Assembly (NCBI GenBank): GCA_934247335.1
Contig: CAKQJJ010000008.1
Span: 1-20,114, forward strand
Length of the DNA: 20,114 bases
Origin: an uncultured Clostridia bacterium
Lineage (GTDB): Bacteria > Bacillota > Clostridia > Christensenellales > Pumilibacteraceae
Reading direction: 5' to 3'
Shown here: positions 1 through 6,407 of the stretch, one piece after another
Layout: each line of letters begins with the position of its first letter
Position numbering within the stretch: position 1 is the stretch's first letter
Position numbers and translations under genes: made by a program
The notes under the pieces: model-generated
The model's database searches: none
Seen by the model: only the letters and a program-made list of their open reading frames with translations
What the model was told of the DNA's origin: nothing

Positions 1-2856
1 GGTATAATGTTCGCGACTTTCCGGCTTACCCAAATTCAGATTTTTAGTATCGGTCATAACGTCACCGATCGTTTTTATTATGCCCCCGCCACTGAAAAAT
101 CCACCGTTTGAATTAAGCGTAATATTGATTTTTTTCTTCCAACCGGCAGTTATAGTAATATTTTCAGCCGGCATATATTCAGGGACATCCTGGCTCCAAC
201 CGGTAAACTCATATCCGTCGCGAACGGGATTTGCGGGAGCAGCGACAGCCGTTCCATAGTCCTGAGTTATCGAATAAGCGGTTTTGCCGTCGATATTTCC
301 GCCGCCGAGAGCAAAGGTGATAGTGTATTTATTGATAGTCCATTTTGCGGTGAGAGTAACGCCTGCGTCGCCGAGCTTAAACGGGAAGCTCTGTTTTTTA
401 TCTTCAGCGGTATACCAGCCGTCAAACGAATATCCGGTTCTGACAGGAGCCGAAGGCGCGGTAACGCTGGCGCCGAAATCGTACTGCTTGGTAAAAGTAT
501 CCTCGCCGTTTATTTTTCCGCCTGCCGCGTCGAACACTACGTCGTGCGTGTGTATTTTCCACTGAGCGGTAACGGTTACGTTTTCGTCGGGCATGGTTTC
601 GGGCAGAGCGGGCTTCCAGCCGTCGAAATCGTAGCCGGGTTTAGTCGGGTTTTCGATGGGAACGATGGTCGAGCCGTAGTCGTGCGGTTCGGTGGTGTTG
701 CCGCTGCCGTTGTTGAAAATATAAACGAGGTTATATCTATTGACCTGCCATACCGCTTCGACGGTTACGTTTTCGTTGGGGAACACGTCGTGATTTGCGC
801 TCCAACCCTTGAAAGTATAGCCTTTCTTGACGGGATTTTCGGGCTTGTCCACCGCATCGCCTACGTTGCCCTTGCGGGTAGCGTACTGGACGCCGTCGTT
901 TAAGTAAGTAATCGTGCTTTCGTTGATCTGCCACTTTGCGGTATAAGTCATGTCGTACGCGGGCATAACGGACACTATATCCGAATCCACTCCGTTAAGC
1001 GTCCAGCCTTTGAAAGTATACTTTTCTTTCAGCGGGTTTCCGGGAGCCGTAACGGCGCTGCCGTAATCCGCGGTGATCGTATACGAATTCTGTCCGTCAA
1101 GCGTTCCGCCTGCGTAATCGAAAGTTATCGTAAACTGCTTAACCGTCCACTGAGCGACGAACGTCACGTCGTGATCGGGCATGGTGACGTACTGATTGTC
1201 GTCGGTAGCCCACCATCTGCGGAATTCGTAACCGGTTTTGGCAGGAGCCGACACGTGGCTTATTTCGTCGCCGTAATGCATGTCGAATACGTCGTCGTTT
1301 TTGCCTTCGATACCGTACTGATAAGTAAGCTTGTACGTGTTTATCTTCCAGTTTGCGGTGAGAGTAACGTTTTCTGCGTCGAGCGTGAACGGGAAAGTCT
1401 GTTCCGCGCCCTTTGCGTTAAGCCATCCGAGGAAGGTGTATCCCGTCTTTACCGGGTTTTGCGGAGCCGCAACCTTGGTGTTGTAGTTCTGCTCGATTTC
1501 GTAAGTTTCTTTGCCGTCGATTTTTCCGCCCGCAAGGTCGAAAGAAACGACGTATTTGTTTATCGTCCATTTTGCCGTAACCGTCACGTCGCGGTCGGGC
1601 ATGGTTTCGGGAACGGCGGGCGACCATTCCTTAAAGGTGTAGCCTTTCTTTACGGGATTTGCGGGCGCGGCGATTGCAGTTCCGTAGTCCTGAGTTATCG
1701 GGTTTATCGTATTTCCGCCGTCGGTATCGAAAGAAATCGTGTGGCGGTTGATTTTCCAGCCCGCAACGAAAGACGTGTCTTCCGCCGGCATGGTTTTGGG
1801 TACGGCAGGCGTCCAGCCCGTGAACGTGTAGCCTTCTTTTACGGGTTCGGCAATAGCCGGAACGTCGGTTCCGAACTTAGCCGTGACGGGATTAACCGCG
1901 CTGCCGCCGTTGCTGTCGAACGTAAGCGTGATGGTTTTTGCTTCCCATTCGGCGGTGAATTTTTCGTTTTTAAGTTCTTTCGTAAGGGGAGCAAGCATAT
2001 TGCCGTTCTCGTCGGTGAAAATTCCGCCGAGATTATCGCTCTTCCAGCCCTTGAATACGTATCCGGTGCGGGACGGAACGGGCAAAACGTCGGCTTTGTC
2101 GAACGTAAGCGTAACCTTATCGGTGCCGTCCGCGATAAATCCGCCTGCAACGTCCAGCTCGCAATCGAACGTTTTCGCGTGAATATCCGGAATAAAAGTA
2201 AGATCGTTCGTCACGGGCGCGCCTGCACCGAATTGCTCGCACAGCCAGCCGCGGAACTCGTAGCCCTTTTCCTCTTCGTATAAAGGAAGGAGCGTAAGTG
2301 CGGTGCCGCCGGGCAGAATTACCTTCGACGACTGATCTATTTCGCCGTTGCTTCCCGCAATGAAATCGGTAAATTTCTGGTCGAACACGTTCATCTTGCT
2401 GCCGTCGCGTTTCAGGAACGTAAGGCTGACGAGATATTTCTTTTCGATGCGCACGACGAAAGTTTTCTGGTAGGTCTCGTTTTTGTCGAACACGACCAGA
2501 TAAAACAGGTTTTCGCCGTTTTTAAAATCGACGACTATCTTCGTTGCGATTTGCTCTCTGCCTTCCCTGTCGGCGTACAGCTTCCATTTCTGACCGGTAG
2601 GCGTTTTAAAATGCGCGTTGAAATCGTATTCCGAGTCTTCCACTTCCAGCGTAAGCTCGAGACGGTTTTCACGGCTGTTGTAGTTTTCCGCCTTGGAAAA
2701 AATGGAAGTTTCTCCGTCGGCGGTTTCTTTATAATACAGTACAAGATCGTTTTCCGTAATCGATACGGTGTCGTTCGTGTTGCATGCGCTCGCTCCGAAC
2801 GCAAACAGAGCGGCAATAACTAACGCAATAAGTAAAATCGAAATCCTTTTTTTCAT
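1..2856 (-). CDS. InlB B-repeat (Listeria-Bacteroides repeat) surface lipoprotein, C-terminus cut by window edge
   Basis: The frame is open from the ATG at 2856 to base 1 (952 codons, no stop), so the C-terminus lies outside. The N-terminus is a signal peptide with a lipobox-like end (GASAC, Cys25), which predicts a lipid-anchored surface protein. Residues about 30-150 are beta-rich and faintly resemble a cadherin-like sandwich domain. From about residue 197 there are two divergent, then at least ten clearer InlB B repeats. These start near residues 310, 374, 437, 510, 577, 649, 710, 773, 846 and 912, each of the pattern xTFDxxGG...NPVKxGYTFxGW...VTVTAxW. Such repeats are known as small beta-grasp-like modules in adhesins and other surface proteins; a specific ligand cannot be inferred. 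GGAG lies 11 bases before the ATG, and a promoter is at 2975-3003. The last two repeats use visibly more A/T-ending codons than the rest. Family is certain; role is unknown. Confidence 0.9.
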   Translation of the reverse strand, partial: MKKRISILLIALVIAALFAFGASACNTNDTVSITENDLVLYYKETADGETSIFSKAENYNSRENRLELTLEVEDSEYDFNAHFKTPTGQKWKLYADREGREQIATKIVVDFKNGENLFYLVVFDKNETYQKTFVVRIEKKYLVSLTFLKRDGSKMNVFDQKFTDFIAGSNGEIDQSSKVILPGGTALTLLPLYEEEKGYEFRGWLCEQFGAGAPVTNDLTFIPDIHAKTFDCELDVAGGFIADGTDKVTLTFDKADVLPVPSRTGYVFKGWKSDNLGGIFTDENGNMLAPLTKELKNEKFTAEWEAKTITLTFDSNGGSAVNPVTAKFGTDVPAIAEPVKEGYTFTGWTPAVPKTMPAEDTSFVAGWKINRHTISFDTDGGNTINPITQDYGTAIAAPANPVKKGYTFKEWSPAVPETMPDRDVTVTAKWTINKYVVSFDLAGGKIDGKETYEIEQNYNTKVAAPQNPVKTGYTFLGWLNAKGAEQTFPFTLDAENVTLTANWKINTYKLTYQYGIEGKNDDVFDMHYGDEISHVSAPAKTGYEFRRWWATDDNQYVTMPDHDVTFVAQWTVKQFTITFDYAGGTLDGQNSYTITADYGSAVTAPGNPLKEKYTFKGWTLNGVDSDIVSVMPAYDMTYTAKWQINESTITYLNDGVQYATRKGNVGDAVDKPENPVKKGYTFKGWSANHDVFPNENVTVEAVWQVNRYNLVYIFNNGSGNTTEPHDYGSTIVPIENPTKPGYDFDGWKPALPETMPDENVTVTAQWKIHTHDVVFDAAGGKINGEDTFTKQYDFGASVTAPSAPVRTGYSFDGWYTAEDKKQSFPFKLGDAGVTLTAKWTINKYTITFALGGGNIDGKTAYSITQDYGTAVAAPANPVRDGYEFTGWSQDVPEYMPAENITITAGWKKKINITLNSNGGFFSGGGIIKTIGDVMTDTKNLNLGKPESREHYT

Positions 2857-2974
2857 AATAGTATTTTCTCCGTAATGTCTATTGCCAGTAGAACGCGCGG
2901 TTCGTTATGCGTCCTATAGGTCTTATGTGTGGTGTTTCCGACTGTGTGTGGTTTGCCTATTTTAAAGTACATAT

Positions 2975-3003
2975 ATCATACACCAAAAATCGTCGTTTGT
3001 CAA
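2975..3003 (-). promoter_or_regulatory. Sigma-A type promoter of the B-repeat lipoprotein gene
   Basis: On the minus strand TTGACA (2998-3003) is separated by 17 bases from TATGAT (2975-2980), with a TG just upstream of the -10 box. Transcription would begin near 2968, giving a leader of about 110 bases before the ATG at 2856. I see no known riboswitch in that leader. The rest of the 2857-3179 intergenic stretch holds only A/T-rich sequence and a short CGGGC/GCCCG dyad near 3080-3122 of unclear meaning. Confidence 0.7.
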
Positions 3004-3179
3004 TTGTAATGGTCAAAACGGGAAAAATTTCACAAGCGCCCGATTATTCGCTTTACGTATACTTTTCGTCGCTAACCCGCTTTTAATCGCTTTTCGGGCA
3101 AAAAAAATCCGCCGCAAGCCCGCATTTTCACGCAAATTCTATAAAAAATAAATTTTACCGTTTTTTACCGCAAAAACGT

Positions 3180-3209
3180 TTGACAAACCCCCTTCCGATT
3201 TGCTATAAT
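3180..3209 (+). promoter_or_regulatory. Promoter of tRNA-Leu
   Basis: Consensus TTGACA (3180-3185), an 18-base spacer and consensus TATAAT (3204-3209). The start would fall about 3216, a few bases before the mature tRNA 5' end at 3220. This is the normal layout for a strongly expressed single tRNA gene. Confidence 0.85.
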
Positions 3210-3219
3210 AACATAGCTT

Positions 3220-3302
3220 GCGAGGGTGGCGAAACTGGCAGACGCGCACGTTTGAGGGGCGTGTGGGCAACCATACGGGTTCAAGTCCCGTCCTTCGCAC
3301 CA
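3220..3302 (+). tRNA. tRNA-Leu (anticodon GAG)
   Basis: The acceptor stem pairs GCGAGGG with CCTTCGC (one G-U). The anticodon stem is CACGT/GCGTG around loop TTGAGGG, which gives anticodon GAG, decoding CUC and CUU. A long variable arm (TGGGCAACCAT) marks a class II leucine tRNA. The T-arm is ACGGG-TTCAAGT-CCCGT. Discriminator A and an encoded CCA follow (3299-3302). A 15-bp hairpin lies just downstream. Confidence 0.95.
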
Positions 3303-3461
3303 TAAAAAGAGAAGTAATCAACCACGATTACTTCTCTTTTCCTATATTCAACGGGGCTTGAACCCTAAGAGGGCGCGAGCGTTTACAAAACAGTACGGTG
3401 TACTGTTTTCAGCGAGCGGACAAGCGGCTCTCTGCCGCGTCGTCGGCGGATTGCGCAAGCA
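3285..3461 (+). repeat. Tandem repeat unit, copy 1: tRNA 3' tail + hairpin + palindromic element
   Basis: About 177 bases are repeated almost exactly at 3469-3643. In order the unit holds: the last 18 bases of the tRNA-Leu gene (from GTCCCG to CCA); the 15-bp hairpin; a near reverse complement of the tRNA T-arm (3352-3365); a 10-bp perfect palindrome AAAACAGTAC/GTACTGTTTT (3387-3396 and 3400-3409, loop GGT) flanked by direct GCGAGCG copies (3375-3381, 3412-3418); and a G/C-rich segment ending in TTGCGCAAGCA. The two copies differ at only a handful of bases, so the duplication is recent or maintained. No protein is convincing here. Confidence 0.9.
3305..3340 (+). terminator. Hairpin terminator of tRNA-Leu, first copy
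   Basis: A perfect 15-bp stem: 3305-3319 pairs with 3326-3340 around the 6-base loop AACCAC. The stem begins with AAAA and ends with TTTT, so the transcript ends in a short U run. It lies three bases beyond the tRNA CCA. The symmetric A/U flanks could also let it act on the other strand. Confidence 0.75.
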
Positions 3462-3468
3462 ATACGCG

Positions 3469-3643
3469 GTCCCGTCCTTCGCACCATAAAAAGAGAAGTA
3501 ATCAACCACGATTACTTCTCTTTTTCATATTCACGGGACTTGAACCCTAAGAGGGCGCGAGCGTTTACAAAACAGTACGGTGTACTGTTTTCAGCGAGCG
3601 GACAAGCGGCTCCCTGCCGCGTCGTCGGCGGATTGCGCAAGCA
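3469..3643 (+). repeat. Tandem repeat unit, copy 2
   Basis: This is the second copy of the unit at 3285-3461. It begins again with the 18-base tRNA-Leu 3' end (3469-3486) but has no tRNA body before it. Its hairpin stem is 3489-3503/3510-3524. The antisense T-arm segment at 3533-3547 is a perfect 15-base reverse complement of tRNA positions 3277-3291. Its palindrome is 3569-3578/3582-3591. The main differences from copy 1 lie between the hairpin and the antisense T-arm; there is also one base change in the G/C-rich part (CTCTCTG versus CTCCCTG). Together with copy 1 it fills the gene-free stretch from the tRNA to 3657. Confidence 0.9.
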
Positions 3644-3657
3644 TTTCGTCAGTAATT

Positions 3658-4152
3658 TTATCTTTTGACAGCCTCGCCGAGCGTCACGACGGAGCAGCCC
3701 TTGCTTTCGTAATACGCAAACATTTCGGGCAGCTTCTTTTTATCGTAACTCGTGACGCAGTCCGACAGTACGCAGACGGTATAGCCGTTTTTCGCCATAT
3801 TGAAGCATGTGGACTTGATGCAAGCAGTGGCGTCCGCGCCGGCAACATAAAATTCGGTAATATCGCGTTGCTTGACGAACGCCGCAAACTCCTCGCTCGT
3901 CAGCGCGTTGCTTTTGGTTTTTATAAAGATATAATCGGATACTACTTTCATCTCCGGCACAAACTCCGCTCCGCGCGTTCCGGGCTTGAAAGTTCTCGTG
4001 CCGTCCGACAAATTATTATGCCGGATATAGACGACGTGCAATCCATTTTGAACTGCCCAATCAATCGCTTCGTTGACGTTTTCAATGATTTCCCTGTAAT
4101 TTTTGGTGATGTCGTTTTGAAGGTCGATTACGACCAGCGCTCCGTTTTTCAT
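3658..4152 (-). CDS. Isochorismatase-family cysteine hydrolase
   Basis: 164 residues, a normal length for the short isochorismatase/nicotinamidase-like hydrolases. Family motifs are visible: LVVIDLQND with the catalytic Asp10, a Lys at about 78 in the IFIKTKSNAL segment, and VAGADATACIKST with the nucleophile Cys111. Members cleave amide or vinyl-ether bonds (nicotinamide, N-carbamoyl compounds, isochorismate); the substrate here cannot be told. I chose the ATG at 4152 because GGAGG lies 8 bases before it; an in-frame upstream ATG near 4176 lacks a comparable site. The stop falls 14 bases beyond the tRNA-tail repeat. The gene sits 41 bases downstream of the acetyltransferase gene and is probably cotranscribed with it. 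Confidence 0.85.
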   Translation of the reverse strand: MKNGALVVIDLQNDITKNYREIIENVNEAIDWAVQNGLHVVYIRHNNLSDGTRTFKPGTRGAEFVPEMKVVSDYIFIKTKSNALTSEEFAAFVKQRDITEFYVAGADATACIKSTCFNMAKNGYTVCVLSDCVTSYDKKKLPEMFAYYESKGCSVVTLGEAVKR

Positions 4153-4193
4153 AATATACGCCTCCGTAAATTTCATTTTTCATGCCCGGCGGG

Positions 4194-4940
4194 TCACTCC
4201 CGAACGCCTGCCAGAGCCAAAAACTTTTTGTCCGACTGTATCGCGTGCGTTACGAACTTTCCGTCGCGGAACAGCGCGTAGGTCGTAACCGGGGCGGGCG
4301 AGGACTGTGCGGTTTCTTTGTCGGTAATATGCACGGTTTTCAGCGGAATACCGTGTTCGTTTGCAGCGGCCTGCACACGCGGGACCCAATAAGACGTGAA
4401 CGGACACTGGTCGGTATAATAAAGAACGAAGCCATCCTCGTGTACTTTCGGATGCTTTGCGCATGTTTTGAATTTCGGTGGTTCGGCACCCGGCACAAGC
4501 GGCAGATACATGAGATTTATCCCGCAGTCGGACACGTCCGCAACGGAAAAGCCCTTATATGCCAGAAATTTCGGATCGGAAAGAAATTCGCGCTTCCGAC
4601 CTTCCGCACTCAGTATGCAAAGCCCTTTCTTTGCCTGAGCCGCCGCGGCGCGAATACACTCGCCTAGCAAATCGTTGGCGTATCCGTGCCCTTTCATTTC
4701 GCCCGCAATCCACAGGCAATCGATATAGATATAGCCGTCGGCTTCGATGGGTACCCAAGCGTTTTCCGCGGGAATATACTCGATAAAGCACTTGCCGCGC
4801 TGCTCGCTGCGATAAAAAACAAGTCCCTCGTCAAAGCGCCTCTTCATCCATTCCTTTTTTACAAGGCTTTGCTTGCCCGACATGGCGCAACAGATATGTT
4901 CCTTATCTATGTTTTCTTTGGTTATACGCACATAATTCAT
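4194..4940 (-). CDS. GNAT N-acetyltransferase with C-terminal YoaP-like domain
   Basis: 248 residues. The N-terminal half is a GNAT fold: the acetyl-CoA loop motif is near residues 79-92 (IAGEMKGHGYANDLL), preceded by a beta strand with IDCLWI. From about residue 153 a second domain follows that matches the YoaP C-terminal domain architecture. It contains YYTDQCPFTSYW (a CPF motif where thioredoxins have CxxC) and PAPVTTYALFRDGKFV, which looks like the cis-proline strand of a thioredoxin-like fold. YoaP-type proteins are predicted acetyltransferases of unknown substrate. I chose the ATG at 4940 because GGAGAGG sits 8 bases upstream; the GTG three codons earlier overlaps that site. Likely cotranscribed with the isochorismatase-like gene. 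Confidence 0.85.
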   Translation of the reverse strand: MNYVRITKENIDKEHICCAMSGKQSLVKKEWMKRRFDEGLVFYRSEQRGKCFIEYIPAENAWVPIEADGYIYIDCLWIAGEMKGHGYANDLLGECIRAAAAQAKKGLCILSAEGRKREFLSDPKFLAYKGFSVADVSDCGINLMYLPLVPGAEPPKFKTCAKHPKVHEDGFVLYYTDQCPFTSYWVPRVQAAANEHGIPLKTVHITDKETAQSSPAPVTTYALFRDGKFVTHAIQSDKKFLALAGVRE

Positions 4941-4973
4941 ATTTTTCACCTCTCCGCATCACTCTTTGACGTT

Positions 4974-5090
4974 CTATATCGCGGCGTTGACAATAATATA
5001 GATGTTGTCCGGGAGAATGGTTCCGTTTTTCCATACCGCTTCAAACTCTCCCGTCGTCAGCACGCGATTGTATTGCGCACCCGACGCGTT
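4974..5090 (-). pseudogene. Short coding-like remnant, family unknown
   Basis: Directly after the stop of the 76-residue gene (5091), and in the same frame, 38 sense codons run to a TAG at 4974-4976. The product, ending TTGEFEAVWKNGTILPDNIY then IIVNAAI, reads like real protein, with codon use like its neighbours. There is no credible start or ribosome binding site; a GTG within it has none. It could be the 3' stump of a lost gene or a chance open frame. I do not recognise the family. Confidence 0.3.
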
Positions 5091-5321
5091 TTAATCATCA
5101 TTTACTCGAAAATTCTCGTTTCCCCTCAAGAACAGTACCGTCCGTTCTTTCATTGAGATTTTCCCGACTGCATAGCCGTATTCCGATAGCTCTTTTTTGC
5201 ATTTCAAAAAAGAGTGGTCAAGTGGTACGCCCGCAATCAGCCCGATTTCGTCGAAGGTCAACGTCATCTGCGACTTATTGCTTTCTTGCACGTATTTCCA
5301 AAGTTTCTCATATTTGCTCAT
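5091..5321 (-). CDS. Small conserved protein of unknown function (DUF7662-like)
   Basis: 76 residues. The core, from MSKYEKLWKYVQES through LTFDEIGLIAGVPLDHSFL to YGYAVGKISMKERTVLF, resembles a small family found widely in Bacillota next to defence, toxin or mobile genes. It looks like a compact winged-helix or DNA-binding-like fold (a helix, FDEI helix, LDHSFL helix, then a beta hairpin), but no function is established that I know of. The ATG at 5321 is preferred over an in-frame TTG at 5339, because a weak GAGAGAT site sits about 5 bases upstream. It lies in the cluster behind the TetR gene. Confidence 0.6.
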   Translation of the reverse strand: MSKYEKLWKYVQESNKSQMTLTFDEIGLIAGVPLDHSFLKCKKELSEYGYAVGKISMKERTVLFLRGNENFRVNDD

Positions 5322-5335
5322 ACTATATCTCTCAG

Positions 5336-5413
5336 TCAATCGTCTTTACGGTTCTTGAAGCTTAAAGCCGCAATCGGCATCAAAGCGCCTGCGCATACGA
5401 ATAATTTAGTTTT
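5336..5413 (-). pseudogene. Remnant of a transporter C-terminus
   Basis: On the minus strand 25 codons after a TAA give KTKLFVCAGALMPIAALSFK then NRKDD, ending TGA at 5336-5338. A hydrophobic segment followed by a short basic/acidic cytoplasmic tail is how many 12-14 helix drug exporters (MFS type) end. It has no start and lies just downstream of a TetR regulator, the usual place for the regulated efflux pump. I infer a deleted transporter gene of which only the tail survives. The stretch 5414-5461 has no gene. Confidence 0.4.
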
Positions 5414-5461
5414 TTATTCGGTTTTCTCTTTTTATACTTCCGCATCGCTTTATTTCAGGAA

Positions 5462-6040
5462 TTACAATCGCTGCGTTTCTTCCGTTGCCGCCAATATCGC
5501 GCCTCTGTACGCGCGCTCCAATTGGGATTTTATTATTTCCCGGTCGTATTTCAACGAATTGTTGGCAATAATGCTCGCATAACCGTGGGCAAACAGAAAA
5601 ACGGTTAAAAATACCTTTTTGGTCTGCTCCATATCCATACCCAAAGCTTCCCGCATAGCCGAAAGGACGGGAATAAGCTCCTCTGCGTCTATCAGTTCGA
5701 GCAAGGTATTTTCGTCAAAGAAATTCGACTGAAAAAGAAAACGGAACAAATGCGGCTCATCGATTGCAAAGCCGATATAATTCAGTCCTATTCCAAGCAT
5801 GGCGCCGTCTTGGTTGCCCGTTATATTCATCAGATATCCGGAATGGAACTCGTCCGCCTTTTGATAGACCGCTCTTTTCAATTCTTCAATGGTTGAAAAG
5901 TGATACATAACCGGCTGCGTGGAACAATTCAGCTTTTCCGATACCGTCCTTGCATTGATATTCTCCGCTCCGGTTGCACGGGCTATTTCAAAAGCGGCGT
6001 CTACAATCATTTCTTTCGTGACTTTCACCTTTGCCGGCAT
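5462..6040 (-). CDS. TetR/AcrR family transcriptional regulator
   Basis: 192 residues, typical of TetR repressors. The N-terminal helix-turn-helix spans about residues 8-52 (TKEMIVDAAFEIARATGAEN, then ARTVSEKLNCSTQPVMYHF; the YHF recognition-helix end is diagnostic). The C-terminal helical part would bind a ligand and dimerise. The ATG at 6040 follows GGAGG with about 7 bases spacing; the frame is open further upstream but without such a site. A perfect 9-bp inverted repeat overlaps its -10 box, so it is very likely autoregulated. No intact effector gene follows; only a transporter-like tail (5336-5413) is left. Confidence 0.9.
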   Translation of the reverse strand: MPAKVKVTKEMIVDAAFEIARATGAENINARTVSEKLNCSTQPVMYHFSTIEELKRAVYQKADEFHSGYLMNITGNQDGAMLGIGLNYIGFAIDEPHLFRFLFQSNFFDENTLLELIDAEELIPVLSAMREALGMDMEQTKKVFLTVFLFAHGYASIIANNSLKYDREIIKSQLERAYRGAILAATEETQRL

Positions 6041-6067
6041 ATTCGCACCTCCAAGCATAACTCAAAT

Positions 6068-6091
6068 TATGTATAACGTAAATTATACATA
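6068..6091. promoter_or_regulatory. Palindromic operator of the TetR regulator
   Basis: TATGTATAA (6068-6076) and its exact reverse complement TTATACATA (6083-6091) flank a 6-base centre. The right half overlaps the -10 box of the TetR promoter (6082-6087). Size and position fit a TetR dimer operator that blocks RNA polymerase. That this regulator binds it is inference. Confidence 0.75.
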
Positions 6092-6110
6092 GAAAAGTCG
6101 CTTTTGTCAA
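6082..6110 (-). promoter_or_regulatory. Promoter of the TetR gene
   Basis: On the minus strand TTGACA (6105-6110), a 17-base spacer and TATAAT (6082-6087), both perfect consensus. The -10 lies inside the inverted repeat. Transcription would start about 6075, giving a short leader to the ATG at 6040. Confidence 0.85.
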
Positions 6111-6258
6111 GCGTAAACGCAAGGCTTACACGATTTTTTATAATTTAGCATATTTTCGGAGATTAAACTTCTGCCGCAGAATACGCTCCGGACGTATAAC
6201 AATTCCGTTGATTATACGCAAATACGACAAAAAAAGTTGCGCACACAGAGTTTTTCAT

Positions 6259-6287
6259 TTGACATTCCCGAAAAAAAAGAATATACT
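6259..6287 (+). promoter_or_regulatory. Promoter of the fluoride riboswitch-antiporter unit
   Basis: TTGACA (6259-6264), a 17-base A-rich spacer and TATACT (6282-6287). The predicted start near 6294 coincides with the first base of the riboswitch P1 stem, so the aptamer forms the very 5' end of the transcript. The stretch 6111-6258 between the two divergent promoters shows nothing else. Confidence 0.85.
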
Positions 6288-6293
6288 TACGTA

Positions 6294-6385
6294 CGGAAAT
6301 GAAGTTCTTCCGCAAGGGCAACCTTGAAACCGCGTTCACGCTGATGACTTCTGCGAATTTTTTATCGCAGGGCATCGGCTTTTTT
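6294..6385 (+). promoter_or_regulatory. Fluoride (crcB-type) riboswitch with overlapping intrinsic terminator
   Basis: The aptamer shows the class hallmarks: P1 CGGAA/TTCCG (6294-6298/6308-6312) with loop ATGAAGTTC, a pseudoknot GAAGT/ACTTC (6301-6305/6347-6351), AAACCGC, and CTGATGACTTCTGC at the 3' end. A variable hairpin CAAGG-GCAA-CCTTG (6313-6326) sits between P1 and P3 (GCG/CGC). The expression platform is a terminator hairpin: GCTGATG (6340-6346) pairs with CATCGGC (6373-6379), with an upper stem TTCTGCGA/TCGCAGGG, then TTTTTT at 6380-6385. This hairpin consumes the aptamer's conserved 3' strand, so ligand binding should prevent termination and turn the antiporter on. The class and its fluoride ligand are established; this member is assigned by eye. 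Confidence 0.88.
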
Positions 6386-6407
6386 CTTGCCCTGAAAGGA
6401 GTATTTT

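Noticed and set aside
1..2120. Regular repeats considered as a CRISPR array or DNA satellite
   Set aside because: The period is about 180-220 bases, similarity is at protein level, and the frame stays open throughout. These are coding repeats.
1171..2283. Plus-strand 370-codon frame
   Set aside because: It is antisense to the B-repeat lipoprotein. Its length comes from the repeats' biased codon use, and it has no family features or ribosome binding site.
2857..2968. Possible riboswitch (c-di-GMP-I-like GGCAAACC) in the leader of the B-repeat gene
   Set aside because: Only the short GGCAAACC segment matches. The tetraloop, receptor and GGACGCAAAGCC elements cannot be placed.
3139..3321. Minus-strand open frame of 60 codons (RRTGLEPVWLPTRPSNVRV and onward)
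   Set aside because: It is the antisense translation of the tRNA-Leu gene, a well-known source of false small-protein calls.
3285..3643. attL/attR pair of an integrated element
   Set aside because: The whole unit is repeated in tandem with only about 7 bases between copies, so there is no cargo or integrase between the repeated tRNA ends. A plain tandem duplication fits better.
3580..4281. Plus-strand frame of 233 codons starting in the repeat element
   Set aside because: It runs antisense through the isochorismatase-like gene, which has clear catalytic motifs and a good ribosome binding site on the other strand.
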